Below the pieces are notes generated by a model. The model saw only the letters and a program-made list of their open reading frames with translations, had not been told where the DNA came from and did not search any database. Positions 1-5,883 of a stretch of 11,605 bases of DNA are shown piece after piece. This DNA is from an uncultured Oscillospiraceae bacterium (GTDB taxonomy: Bacteria; Bacillota; Clostridia; Oscillospirales; Oscillospiraceae). Location of the stretch: NCBI GenBank assembly GCA_900769835.1, contig CAAGIE010000112.1, forward strand, positions 1 through 11,605, written 5' to 3'. How positions within the stretch are numbered: the stretch's first letter is position 1; every line of letters begins with the position of its first letter. Both the position numbers and the translations under genes were made by a program.

Positions 1-625
1 CTACGGCGTGGAAATGCCCATGGCTGCTATGGAGACTCTGACGGCCACCACCCTGCGTAACATCATCGGCGACCTGGAACTGGACCAGACCCTGACCTCC
101 CGTGACGTGGTCAACACCAAGATGCGCGCCATCCTGGACGAAGCCACCGACCCCTGGGGCATTAAGGTCAACCGCGTGGAACTCAAGAACATTCTGCCCC
201 CTGCGGATATCCAGAGTTCCATGGAAAAGCAGATGAAGGCAGAGCGTGACCGCCGTCAGGCAATCCTGCAGGCAGAGGGTCAGAAAAAGTCTGCGATCCT
301 GATCGCAGAGGGCGAGCGGGAGTCTGCGATCCTGCGGGCAGATGCAGAAAAGCAGGCCGCCATCCTGAAGGCGGAGGCAGAGAAGCAGGCCGCCATCCTG
401 AAGGCAGACGGTGAGGCGCAGGCCATTCGTACCGTCCAGCAGGCGCTGGCTGATTCTATGGCAATGCTCAACGAAAAAGCCCCCAATGATCAGGTCATTA
501 AACTCAAGTCCATTCAGGCGATGGAGAAAGTGGCAGACGGAAAGGCCACGAAGATCATCGTCCCCAGCCAGATGCAGGGTCTCGTTGGCCTGGCAAGCGG
601 CCTGGTGGAAAGCACAAAAGAATAA
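1..625 (+). CDS. SPFH/Band-7 (stomatin-like) protein, 5'-truncated
   Basis: This is the C-terminal part of an SPFH (stomatin/prohibitin/flotillin/HflK-C) family membrane scaffold protein. The open frame enters at base 2, so the real start and the N-terminal membrane anchor lie outside the window. Family-typical pieces are seen in order: TTLRNIIGDLELD, LTSRDVVN, WGIKVNRVELKNI, and an AERDRRQAI segment. These are followed by five 11-residue repeats of the form AIL-x-A-(E/D)-... (bases 260-424), which should form a right-handed coiled coil. The C-terminal segment ends in LVGLASGLVE. Such proteins oligomerise on the inner face of the membrane and organise microdomains or proteases; the specific client is unknown. 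A strong terminator follows 8 bases after the stop. Family membership is firm. The cellular role is not shown by the sequence. Confidence 0.93.
   Translation, partial: YGVEMPMAAMETLTATTLRNIIGDLELDQTLTSRDVVNTKMRAILDEATDPWGIKVNRVELKNILPPADIQSSMEKQMKAERDRRQAILQAEGQKKSAILIAEGERESAILRADAEKQAAILKAEAEKQAAILKADGEAQAIRTVQQALADSMAMLNEKAPNDQVIKLKSIQAMEKVADGKATKIIVPSQMQGLVGLASGLVESTKE
260..424 (+). repeat. Five tandem 33-base units (11-residue coiled-coil repeats)
   Basis: Inside the SPFH gene, five units of 33 bases each encode AIL plus eight mainly charged residues. The copies at 344-376 and 377-409, read in a shifted register, differ at only 3 of 33 positions, which suggests a fairly recent duplication. 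Hendecad repeats are common in stomatin-family coiled coils. Confidence 0.85.
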
Positions 626-633
626 GGAACATT

Positions 634-664
634 CCCCGGGGGAGCGCCTCCCCGGGGGTTTTTC
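634..664 (+). terminator. Intrinsic terminator after the SPFH gene
   Basis: A GC-rich hairpin has arms CCCCGGGG (634-641) and CCCCGGGG (650-657) around a short loop and is followed by a T-rich run. It ends the SPFH transcript and lies directly in front of the promoter of the next gene. Confidence 0.9.
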
Positions 665-693
665 TTGCAAAATGCAAAAATGTTTGATATACT
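665..693 (+). promoter_or_regulatory. Sigma-A-type promoter of the membrane E2-like gene
   Basis: TTGCAA (665-670), a 17-base spacer and TATACT (688-693). The -10 box ends only 9 bases before the ATG at 703, so transcription should start about 2-4 bases before the start codon and leave almost no leader. Confidence 0.75.
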
Positions 694-702
694 GGTGGTG
701 CT

Positions 703-2115
703 ATGAAAAAGAGAACAAATTTTTATGTCAGCATCAAAGATGTTATGACATGGTTGATCGCACTGTGTATGGTCGGCTCGGCAGTGACCCGCATTCTTTT
801 CCGCGAGGAAGGCGCGGATACGTGGAGTCAAATCGTTCTGCCAATGGTGGCGACCGTATGGTTCGTGTGGATCCTTTTGCTCAACGGCAAGGAGCGTTTC
901 TATAAAACGGCTCTGCCCGTTTGGCTGTACTGCGCTTATTTTGCCATTTTGTTCTGGCAATTCCGTTTCACCAGTTGGGACGTGATGATCGGCGTTCTGT
1001 ATCTGGTGCTGACCTTCTTTGTGGCAGTGACCTATACCCGAATTGCCAGCGGCAAACTGCCCGCAACCATGCTGCTGCTTCCCCTGATGGCGGCGCCTCT
1101 GGCTTGCTGGTTGTATCTGCACTGGGGTGCGGTGAAGGGCCTGGATTGGGAAAGCCTGAAGCCCTTTAGCCCGGATATCCTGATGACGCTGGGTCTTGTG
1201 CTGCTGCCTTTTGCCATCCGTATGTACCCTGCAGGTCAGTATCACCCCACCTGGGGCGATCGCAAGGACGGTCGTCGGGTGCGGACGCTGGCGCCTATGG
1301 CCCAGATCACTGCCTATTTCCAGGTGGAGCGCAATACCTGCACCAACCTGTTTGAGGAGTCTTTTGAGATCACCCACGTGGAGCGCTACATCCGCCAGAA
1401 GCGGAAAGAGGGTCTGACCGATTTCGGCATTACGCACGTGCTGCTGGCCGCCTATGTCCGCGGTCTTTGCAAGTATCCTCAGATCAACCGCTTCATTTCC
1501 GGCCAAAAGGTCTATTCCCGCGGCGAGGATATCCAGTACTGCATGGTGATCAAAAAGGAAATGACCGTGGAGTCCCCCGATACCTCCATTAAGGTACATC
1601 TCAAGCGTACGGATACCGCTAAGGATATCTATGAGAAACTCAATGCGGCAGTGGAAGAGGTGAAGGCCACCAAGGAACTGGATGGCGGCATCGACAATGT
1701 GATTAACTACTTGTTGCTGATCCCCGGCGTGGTGCTGAAATTCACCGTGTGGCTGCTGAAACTGCTGGACTATTTCGGCCTGTTGCCCACATTCCTGACA
1801 GAGGTCAGCCCGTTCCACGGCAGTTTGTTCTTCACCTCTATGGGTAGTTTGGGCATTCCTCCCATCTACCACCACCTCTATGACTTCGGCAACATCCCTG
1901 TGTTCGGCGCATTCGGTTGCAAGCGTCGGGCGCTGGAGGTGCTGGAGGACGGCACTGTGGTGCAGAAGAAGTATGTGGACGTGAAGTTCTGTCTGGATGA
2001 GCGTATTTGCGACGGCTATTACTATGCCACCTTCTTTAAGCATTATCGTAATATCCTGCGTCATCCCGAGATCCTGGATCTGCCTCCCGATGAGATGGTC
2101 CCCGATATCGACTGA
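703..2115 (+). CDS. Six-helix membrane protein with C-terminal 2-oxoacid dehydrogenase E2/CAT-like acyltransferase domain
   Basis: A 470-residue protein. Residues about 14-174 contain six predicted membrane helices (about 14-33, 44-61, 70-88, 93-111, 119-139, 158-174). Residues about 180-460 resemble the catalytic domain of 2-oxoacid dehydrogenase E2 acyltransferases (CAT fold), with SLFFTSMGSLG (374-384) at the place of the E2 T-x-SNLG strand and DERICDG (432-438) at the place of DHRxxDG. The catalytic His of that motif is Glu433 here, so normal E2 chemistry is doubtful. No lipoyl domain is present. A hydrophobic stretch at 333-361 may bring the domain to the membrane. The ATG at 703 has no clear ribosome binding site and lies just after the promoter; in-frame ATGs at codons 15 and 23 are weaker alternatives. 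The stop overlaps the next ATG (TGATG), so translation is probably coupled to the biotin ligase. Substrate and function are unknown. Confidence 0.8.
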   Translation: MKKRTNFYVSIKDVMTWLIALCMVGSAVTRILFREEGADTWSQIVLPMVATVWFVWILLLNGKERFYKTALPVWLYCAYFAILFWQFRFTSWDVMIGVLYLVLTFFVAVTYTRIASGKLPATMLLLPLMAAPLACWLYLHWGAVKGLDWESLKPFSPDILMTLGLVLLPFAIRMYPAGQYHPTWGDRKDGRRVRTLAPMAQITAYFQVERNTCTNLFEESFEITHVERYIRQKRKEGLTDFGITHVLLAAYVRGLCKYPQINRFISGQKVYSRGEDIQYCMVIKKEMTVESPDTSIKVHLKRTDTAKDIYEKLNAAVEEVKATKELDGGIDNVINYLLLIPGVVLKFTVWLLKLLDYFGLLPTFLTEVSPFHGSLFFTSMGSLGIPPIYHHLYDFGNIPVFGAFGCKRRALEVLEDGTVVQKKYVDVKFCLDERICDGYYYATFFKHYRNILRHPEILDLPPDEMVPDID

Positions 2116-2873
2116 TGGAAAAAGCCTGGAATATTTGTTGGTATGACACCCTGGGCTCTACCAACGACGAACTGAAAAAACTGGCGCTTCAGGGCGCACC
2201 CGAGGGAACGGCCATAGCGGCACACACACAGACCGGCGGCAAGGGCAGACGGGGCAGAAGTTTCCGATCCCCCAAAGGCACCGGTATGTACCTTTCCGTA
2301 TTGCTCCGTCCCCAGGCGCCGGCGGAAGATTGTATGCACCTGACCTGCGCGGCGGCGGTGGCGGTGGCAAAGGCCATCGAAAGCCTTTGCGGTATCACCC
2401 CCGGCATCAAGTGGCCCAACGACCTGACCTGGGAGAGCCGCAAATTAGGCGGCATCCTGACGGAGATCTCCGCAAAGGACGGCGCGGTAGAGTGGGCGGT
2501 GGTCGGCATCGGCATCAACTGTCGGGAGCCGGACGAAGGCTTTCCTTCCGAAATTGCCCAAATCGCCACAGATCTCCGCTCAGTCAGCGGGCGGGAATGT
2601 ACCCCCGAAATGCTGGCAAAAGCGGTGGTGGAGGAGTTGCGGGAACTGGCGCAGACCGCAGTTTCCCGGAGGGAAAACTGGATGGCGCAGTACCGCGCCC
2701 GCTGCGTGACCACCGGTCGGCAGGTGCAGGTGATCACCCCGCTGGAGACCCGTGAGGGTGTGGCAATCTCCGTAGCCGACGACGGCGGGCTTCTGGTGGA
2801 ATTCCCCGATGGGCATCGGCAGACCGTCAGTTCCGGTGAAGTAAGTGTCCGTGGAATGTACGGTTATGCGTGA
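2115..2873 (+). CDS. birA: Biotin--[acetyl-CoA carboxylase] ligase, monofunctional (no HTH)
   Basis: A 252-residue biotin-protein ligase, which activates biotin with ATP to biotinyl-AMP and transfers it to a lysine of biotin carrier proteins such as acetyl-CoA carboxylase BCCP. Visible motifs are STND (15-18), the nucleotide-binding TGGKGRRGRSF (40-50; GRGRRG-type loop), KWPNDL (99-104), KLGGILTE (110-117) and VVGIGINC (129-136). A C-terminal SH3-like domain of about 50 residues contains DGHRQTVSSGEVSVR. The protein starts directly with the catalytic domain, so it lacks the winged-helix repressor domain of bifunctional BirA and is a class I enzyme. The ATG overlaps the stop of the upstream gene by one base and has no strong ribosome binding site of its own, which points to translational coupling. 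Confidence 0.93.
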   Translation: MEKAWNICWYDTLGSTNDELKKLALQGAPEGTAIAAHTQTGGKGRRGRSFRSPKGTGMYLSVLLRPQAPAEDCMHLTCAAAVAVAKAIESLCGITPGIKWPNDLTWESRKLGGILTEISAKDGAVEWAVVGIGINCREPDEGFPSEIAQIATDLRSVSGRECTPEMLAKAVVEELRELAQTAVSRRENWMAQYRARCVTTGRQVQVITPLETREGVAISVADDGGLLVEFPDGHRQTVSSGEVSVRGMYGYA

Positions 2874-2900
2874 AAAATTTGCTTTTTCCTGATTTTTCTA

Positions 2901-2929
2901 TTGCAATTTATGAAAGAATTGGATATACT
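2901..2929 (+). promoter_or_regulatory. Sigma-A-type promoter of the small membrane protein gene
   Basis: TTGCAA (2901-2906), a 17-base spacer and TATACT (2924-2929). This is the same two-box pattern as at 665-693. It lies 34 bases before the preferred ATG at 2963, and it argues against a start further upstream. Confidence 0.75.
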
Positions 2930-2962
2930 GAATTTAGACTACCAAACAGGAGGAGATCCGTA

Positions 2963-3172
2963 ATGAAAAACCTTGGCATGATTTTGAAGATTTTGGCTGC
3001 GATTGTTGCGATCGCCGGCATTATTTATGTGGTTGTCGTTTATGGCGACAAGATCGCAGAGGGCGTTAAGAAGGCAGTGAAGTATGTGAAGAAGAGATTC
3101 TTCAAGAAGAACGATGCTGACTACGCTGATTTCGCTACTATGGATGTCGCTCTGGACGACTTTGACGACTAA
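2963..3172 (+). CDS. Small single-pass membrane protein with cationic segment and acidic tail
   Basis: A 69-residue protein of no family I recognise. Residues 6-27 form one hydrophobic helix (ILKILAAIVAIAGIIYVVVV lies within it). Residues 30-49 are strongly basic (KK..K..KKR..KK), and residues 51-69 are acidic (DADYADF ... DDFDD). The layout suggests a membrane anchor with a membrane-surface amphipathic segment and an acidic cytoplasmic tail. The start is set by AGGAGG at 2948-2953, nine bases before the ATG, and by its own promoter at 2901-2929. The open frame continues upstream to a GTG overlapping the birA stop, but that start has no ribosome binding site. The gene is expressed alone and ends at a bidirectional hairpin shared with rsuA. 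Function unknown. Confidence 0.8.
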   Translation: MKNLGMILKILAAIVAIAGIIYVVVVYGDKIAEGVKKAVKYVKKRFFKKNDADYADFATMDVALDDFDD

Positions 3173-3184
3173 TAACAAGGAAAA

Positions 3185-3215
3185 CGGCTGTTGCGTTTGC
3201 AACAGCCGCTTTTTT
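3185..3215. terminator. Bidirectional terminator between the small membrane protein gene and rsuA
   Basis: A perfect 10-base-pair stem (3185-3194 with 3199-3208) and a GTTT loop are followed by a T-run on the + strand. AAAA before the stem gives a short T-run on the - strand. The rsuA stop codon lies in the T-run. Confidence 0.9.
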
Positions 3216-3909
3216 ATTTTGTAAGGGAGGCGATCTCGTCGTCTGTCAGCACCCGCACCTGACCGCGGGGCAGATCCCCCAGGGTAAGCGGGCCTTCCTG
3301 CAGACGCTCCAGATAGTTCACCGGCATCCCGCGGGAGGCCATCATACGCCGCACCTGATGATATTTGCCCTCGCAAATGGTGATGCGGCTTTGGTTTTCG
3401 CCCAGAGGTTCCAGTTTTGCGGGCAGGCAAACCGTACCGTCCCCCAAAGTCAGGCCGGAGGCGAAGGCGGCAACATCATCGGCATTGGCGGTGCCTTCGT
3501 GGCGGGCAAAATAGATCTTCTGCACCTGTTTCTTAGGAGAGATCAGGTTGTGGAGCTGGTCGCCGTCGTTGGTCAGCAACAAAAGACCCTCGGTGTCCTT
3601 GTCCAGCCGCCCTACGGGCTTTAAGTCCCAGTGCTTCATCTCCGGGGGGAGCAGTTCCATCACAGTGGCCTGAGTGGCATCCTCCGTGGCGGTGATGTAG
3701 CCGGCGGGCTTGTTGAGAAGCACCACCACACGGCCGATTTTTCCGACGGCTTCGCCGTCCAGACAAATACTGTCGGTGGGGGCAACTTTCTTGCCGCCGT
3801 CCTTTTCGGGCTTGCCGTTTACGGTGACCCGACCGCTTTTTAGTATGACTTTTACCTGACTGCGAGTGCCGATTCCGCAGTCACATAAGTATTTATCCAA
3901 TCGTTCCAT
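3214..3909 (-). CDS. rsuA: RsuA-family pseudouridine synthase
   Basis: A 231-residue protein of the RsuA/RluB family that isomerises uridine to pseudouridine in rRNA; the RsuA branch acts on U516 of 16S rRNA. An N-terminal S4 RNA-binding domain is visible (ERLDKYL at 2-8, SGRVTVNG at 25-32). The catalytic motif is GRLDKDTEGLLLLTNDG with Asp103 as the nucleophile. Further family motifs are LLNKPAG (64-70) and YHQVRRMM, and the tail LGDLPRGQVRVLTDDEI is typical of the RsuA branch. The length equals that of E. coli RsuA. The start is supported by a GGAGAG ribosome binding site just upstream. The gene is divergent from the DUF4830-type gene. Choice of RsuA over RluB/E/F rests on size and tail, so the exact target base is inferred. 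Confidence 0.92.
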   Translation of the reverse strand: MERLDKYLCDCGIGTRSQVKVILKSGRVTVNGKPEKDGGKKVAPTDSICLDGEAVGKIGRVVVLLNKPAGYITATEDATQATVMELLPPEMKHWDLKPVGRLDKDTEGLLLLTNDGDQLHNLISPKKQVQKIYFARHEGTANADDVAAFASGLTLGDGTVCLPAKLEPLGENQSRITICEGKYHQVRRMMASRGMPVNYLERLQEGPLTLGDLPRGQVRVLTDDEIASLTK

Positions 3910-3971
3910 ATTCTCTCCGTTCTATCCCTCCGGGGACACGCATAGATTGCTAAAGACAGGAGGGATTTTAT

Positions 3972-4430
3972 ATGATGGTAATGACCGCAAAGGTGAATAT
4001 AAAGAAGATCCTTATTGCGTTGGGAGCGGCGGTGGCCGTGATTGTGGCGCTGATCCTGCTGCTGGGCGGGGGAAAGAGCGCCCAGACGGGAGCGCCGTCT
4101 ATGTCGGCAAACGATGCAAGGGTGCAATTCCTGGAGGAGTTGGGATGGAGTGTCAGCGCATCTCCCGTACAGTCCGGGCAGGTGAAGATCCCCACAGAGC
4201 AGACCGAGGTTTACAACCGCTATAACGACCTGCAAAAGGAGGCGGGCTACGACCTGACCCGGTATGCGGGAAAGACGGTTATGCGCTACGTCTACAAGGT
4301 CAATAACCACGAAAGCACCGAGCCGGTGTACGCCACCTTGCTGGTGTTTAAGGATAAGATCATTGGCGGCGATGTGCTGGATACCGGCCCGAACGGGAAG
4401 ATCGTCAGCCTGAAGAAAGCCGCAGATTAA
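3972..4430 (+). CDS. Membrane-anchored DUF4830-type protein
   Basis: A 152-residue protein. A basic N-terminus is followed by one hydrophobic helix (about 12-32), a short linker and a small extracytoplasmic domain. The motifs ARVQFLEELGW (49-59), VKIP, VYNRYNDLQKEAGYDL, YAGK and IIGGDV (130-135) match my memory of the DUF4830 family of Firmicutes. No catalytic function is known for the family. AGGAGG at 3958-3963 lies eight bases before the first of three closely spaced in-frame ATGs (3972, 3975, 3981). The gene is divergent from rsuA. No terminator is seen before the ribU promoter at 4452, so readthrough into the riboswitch region is possible. Confidence 0.78.
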   Translation: MMVMTAKVNIKKILIALGAAVAVIVALILLLGGGKSAQTGAPSMSANDARVQFLEELGWSVSASPVQSGQVKIPTEQTEVYNRYNDLQKEAGYDLTRYAGKTVMRYVYKVNNHESTEPVYATLLVFKDKIIGGDVLDTGPNGKIVSLKKAAD

Positions 4431-4451
4431 GTGTACCACAGTTTCGCAGAC

Positions 4452-4480
4452 TTGACAAGGGTGGCGCGCCGTGGTACTCT
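4452..4480 (+). promoter_or_regulatory. Promoter of the FMN riboswitch-ribU unit
   Basis: A consensus TTGACA (4452-4457), a 17-base spacer and TACTCT (4475-4480). The predicted transcription start at about 4487 coincides with the first base pairs of the riboswitch P1 stem. Confidence 0.75.
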
Positions 4481-4485
4481 AAATA

Positions 4486-4595
4486 CATCTTCAGGGCAGG
4501 GTGCGATTCCCGACCGGCGGTAAAGTCCGCGAGCGCTTCGGCGCAGATCCGGTGTAATTCCGGGACCGACAGTATAGTCTGGATGGAAGAAGATG
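4486..4595 (+). ncRNA. FMN riboswitch (RFN element)
   Basis: The conserved RFN core is clear: AGGGCAGGGTGCGATTCCCG, then GACCGGCGGTAAAGTCCGCGA, a variable hairpin (GCGCTTCGGCGC), GGTGTAATTCCGGGACCGAC, and AGTATAGTCTGGATGGAAGA. The P1 stem pairs CATCTT (4486-4491) with AAGATG (4590-4595). It binds flavin mononucleotide and controls the downstream riboflavin transporter by transcription attenuation. When FMN is bound, the downstream terminator can form and ribU is off. Confidence 0.98.
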
Positions 4596-4617
4596 GGATA
4601 ACCCTATGCTTTTTCTG

Positions 4618-4648
4618 CGCCCTGAGTGTATGCTCAGGGCGTATTTTT
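4618..4648 (+). terminator. Riboswitch-controlled attenuator terminator
   Basis: A 9-base-pair stem pairs CGCCCTGAG (4618-4626) with CTCAGGGCG (4633-4641) and is followed by TATTTTT. The sequence TCAGGGC of the 3' arm also occurs in the 5' strand of the aptamer (4491-4497). The aptamer strand can therefore pair with the terminator 5' arm (4619-4625) as an antiterminator when FMN is absent. Confidence 0.92.
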
Positions 4649-4664
4649 GTTGAGGAGAGGAAAT

Positions 4665-5312
4665 ATGCAAAGAAAAGACAGATTGCGAAAAATGGTGGTA
4701 ATGGCCTTTTTGGCCGCCATTGCGTATATTATCGTGGCGCTGGTGCGGGTGCCGGTGGTGCTGTTTTTGTCCTATGAGCCTAAGGACGTGGTGATCACCA
4801 TTGGCGGCTTCCTCCTTGGCCCGGTGGCGGCGTTTGTGATCTCGCTTTTAGTGTCCCTTTTGGAAATGGTGACCATCAGTCAGACCGGCCCTATCGGTTG
4901 CATTATGAACCTGATCTCCACTTGCAGTTTTGCCTGCGTGGCGGCGGTGATTTATAAGAAAAAGCATTCTCTGTGGGGTGCGATCTGGGGTCTGCTGGCC
5001 GGCTCTGTTGCGATGATCGCGGTGATGATCCTTTGGAATTGGCTGATCACGCCGATGTATATGGGTGTTACCCGAGATGCGGTGGAGGGAATGCTGCTGC
5101 CGGTGTTCCTGCCCTTTAATGCCCTGAAGGCCGGCCTGAACAGCGCCCTGACTTTAGGCCTTTATAAGCCTCTGACCGGCGCGTTGCGCGGCGCAAAATT
5201 ACTGCCGCCCTCCCAGGCAAAACGCGGCGCCAAGGTGGGCATTTACCTGGTGGCGGCATTTTTGCTGGCGGTGTGCGTGTTGCTCCTGCTGGTGTATCAG
5301 GGTAAGATCTAA
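4665..5312 (+). CDS. ribU: ECF transporter S component for riboflavin
   Basis: A 215-residue integral membrane protein of the RibU/FmnP family. It is the substrate-binding S component that captures riboflavin and works with the shared EcfA/EcfA'/EcfT module (not in this window). Family signatures are YEPKDV (37-42), MNLISTC (81-87) and ILWNWLITPMYMG (122-134). Six helices are expected for an S component; an extra hydrophobic helix at about 192-211 follows a basic linker, making the protein slightly longer than B. subtilis RibU. The start is set by GAGGAGAGG directly upstream. An upstream in-frame GTG lies inside the terminator hairpin and is unlikely. The FMN riboswitch in front makes the substrate assignment secure. 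Confidence 0.96.
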   Translation: MQRKDRLRKMVVMAFLAAIAYIIVALVRVPVVLFLSYEPKDVVITIGGFLLGPVAAFVISLLVSLLEMVTISQTGPIGCIMNLISTCSFACVAAVIYKKKHSLWGAIWGLLAGSVAMIAVMILWNWLITPMYMGVTRDAVEGMLLPVFLPFNALKAGLNSALTLGLYKPLTGALRGAKLLPPSQAKRGAKVGIYLVAAFLLAVCVLLLLVYQGKI

Positions 5313-5315
5313 TAA

Positions 5316-5353
5316 AAAACCTCCCTATGGCGTGTCGCCCACGGGGAGGTTTT
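5316..5353. terminator. Bidirectional terminator between ribU and the S24/S26 peptidase gene
   Basis: AAAACCTCCC (5316-5325) pairs with GGGAGGTTTT (5344-5353), with a small GGCG/CGCC hairpin inside the loop. The A-run before and T-run after the stem allow termination from both sides. The stops of the two convergent genes lie at its edges. Confidence 0.88.
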
Positions 5354-5777
5354 ATTTATATAGCCAGGCGATCAGGCGGAGGCAGAGCCGCCGCAGGGGA
5401 AGGTGGTTAACATAACACCAATAGACGAACCCTGCTACGGGGTACTTTTTATCTTCCCGATAGTAGCCGCAGACTTTGGCGATGACCTGCTCCGGCAGAA
5501 CCGGCTCGGTCTGCCATTGATTGTCGCCGCAGCAAAGGAGGGTGTCGCCGCTCTTCACCACCCGGTGCAGAACATATTGACCGTTTTTTCTGCGGTAGAG
5601 GAGAATGTCGTTTTTTCGGGGCGCGCCTGCCGCGGAGAGCAGAACACTGTCCTTGCCGTTGCGCAAAAGGGGTTGCATACTGGTGCCGGTGACACCTAAG
5701 CGGCCAATGCCGCCGGAGCGGATCTGCTCCTGCAGGATGGGGATCAGGTCTTTTGCATCCAGTTGATAAGCCTCCAA
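5352..5777 (-). CDS. S24/S26 family peptidase (signal-peptidase-I-like, Ser-His type)
   Basis: A 141-residue protein with an S24/S26 peptidase core. GTSMQPLLRNG (31-41) holds the candidate catalytic Ser33, followed by KNDILLYRRKNG, LHRVV with His71, and GDN (84-86). His in place of the usual catalytic Lys matches the ER/archaeal or SipW-type dyad. Residues about 113-140 are partly hydrophobic and may associate with the membrane; there is no N-terminal anchor, unlike classical signal peptidases. The start is TTG at 5777, since no ATG is available, supported by AAAGGAGG nine bases upstream and a near-consensus promoter. No substrate gene is adjacent. It faces ribU and is divergent from spoVAC. 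A role in processing a secreted peptide is possible but not shown. Confidence 0.83.
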   Translation of the reverse strand: MEAYQLDAKDLIPILQEQIRSGGIGRLGVTGTSMQPLLRNGKDSVLLSAAGAPRKNDILLYRRKNGQYVLHRVVKSGDTLLCCGDNQWQTEPVLPEQVIAKVCGYYREDKKYPVAGFVYWCYVNHLPLRRLCLRLIAWLYK

Positions 5778-5805
5778 AATAGCGCGCCTCCTTTCGTTTT
5801 TTCTT

Positions 5806-5834
5806 ATTATAACCCCAGAAAATCGCTTTGTCTA
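5806..5834 (-). promoter_or_regulatory. Sigma-A promoter of the S24/S26 peptidase gene
   Basis: On the minus strand, TAGACA (5829-5834), a 17-base spacer and a perfect TATAAT (5806-5811). This leaves a leader of about 20 bases that includes the AAAGGAGG ribosome binding site. Confidence 0.8.
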
Positions 5835-5838
5835 CCGT

Positions 5839-5867
5839 GTATAGGGGAGAAAATGCCGGAAAAACTA
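5839..5867 (+). promoter_or_regulatory. Candidate forespore (sigma-F/G) promoter of spoVAC
   Basis: GTATA (5839-5843) and GGAAAAACTA (5858-5867), 14 bases apart, fit the B. subtilis sigma-F consensus as I recall it (GYWTA, about 15 bases, GGNNANAHTR). SpoVA genes are known to be expressed in the forespore. The predicted leader would be very short, ending just at the GGAGGG site (5873-5878), so this is tentative. Confidence 0.4.
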
Positions 5868-5883
5868 TCAGCGGAGGGATTTT

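Noticed and set aside
514..2064. Long open frame on the minus strand opposite the E2-like gene
   Set aside because: Composition is low in membrane or domain signal and rich in His/Gln, as expected for the antisense of a GC-rich gene; the plus-strand reading has clear domains.
703..2115. The E2-like protein as a lipoylated or biotinylated substrate of the neighbouring ligase
   Set aside because: No lipoyl/biotinyl domain or MKM/DKA-type modification motif is present.
2870..2962. Upstream extension of the small membrane protein to a GTG overlapping the birA stop (GTGA)
   Set aside because: It has no ribosome binding site and would span the TTGCAA-17-TATACT promoter; AGGAGG nine bases before the ATG at 2963 is far better.
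4433..4477. Inverted repeat GTACCAC ... GTGGTAC around the ribU promoter -35 box
   Set aside because: Seven-base arms 31 bases apart can occur by chance at this scale, and the FMN riboswitch already explains regulation; kept only as a note.
4626..4664. ribU start at the GTG at 4626
   Set aside because: That codon lies inside the attenuator hairpin and lacks a ribosome binding site; the ATG at 4665 follows GAGGAGAGG directly.
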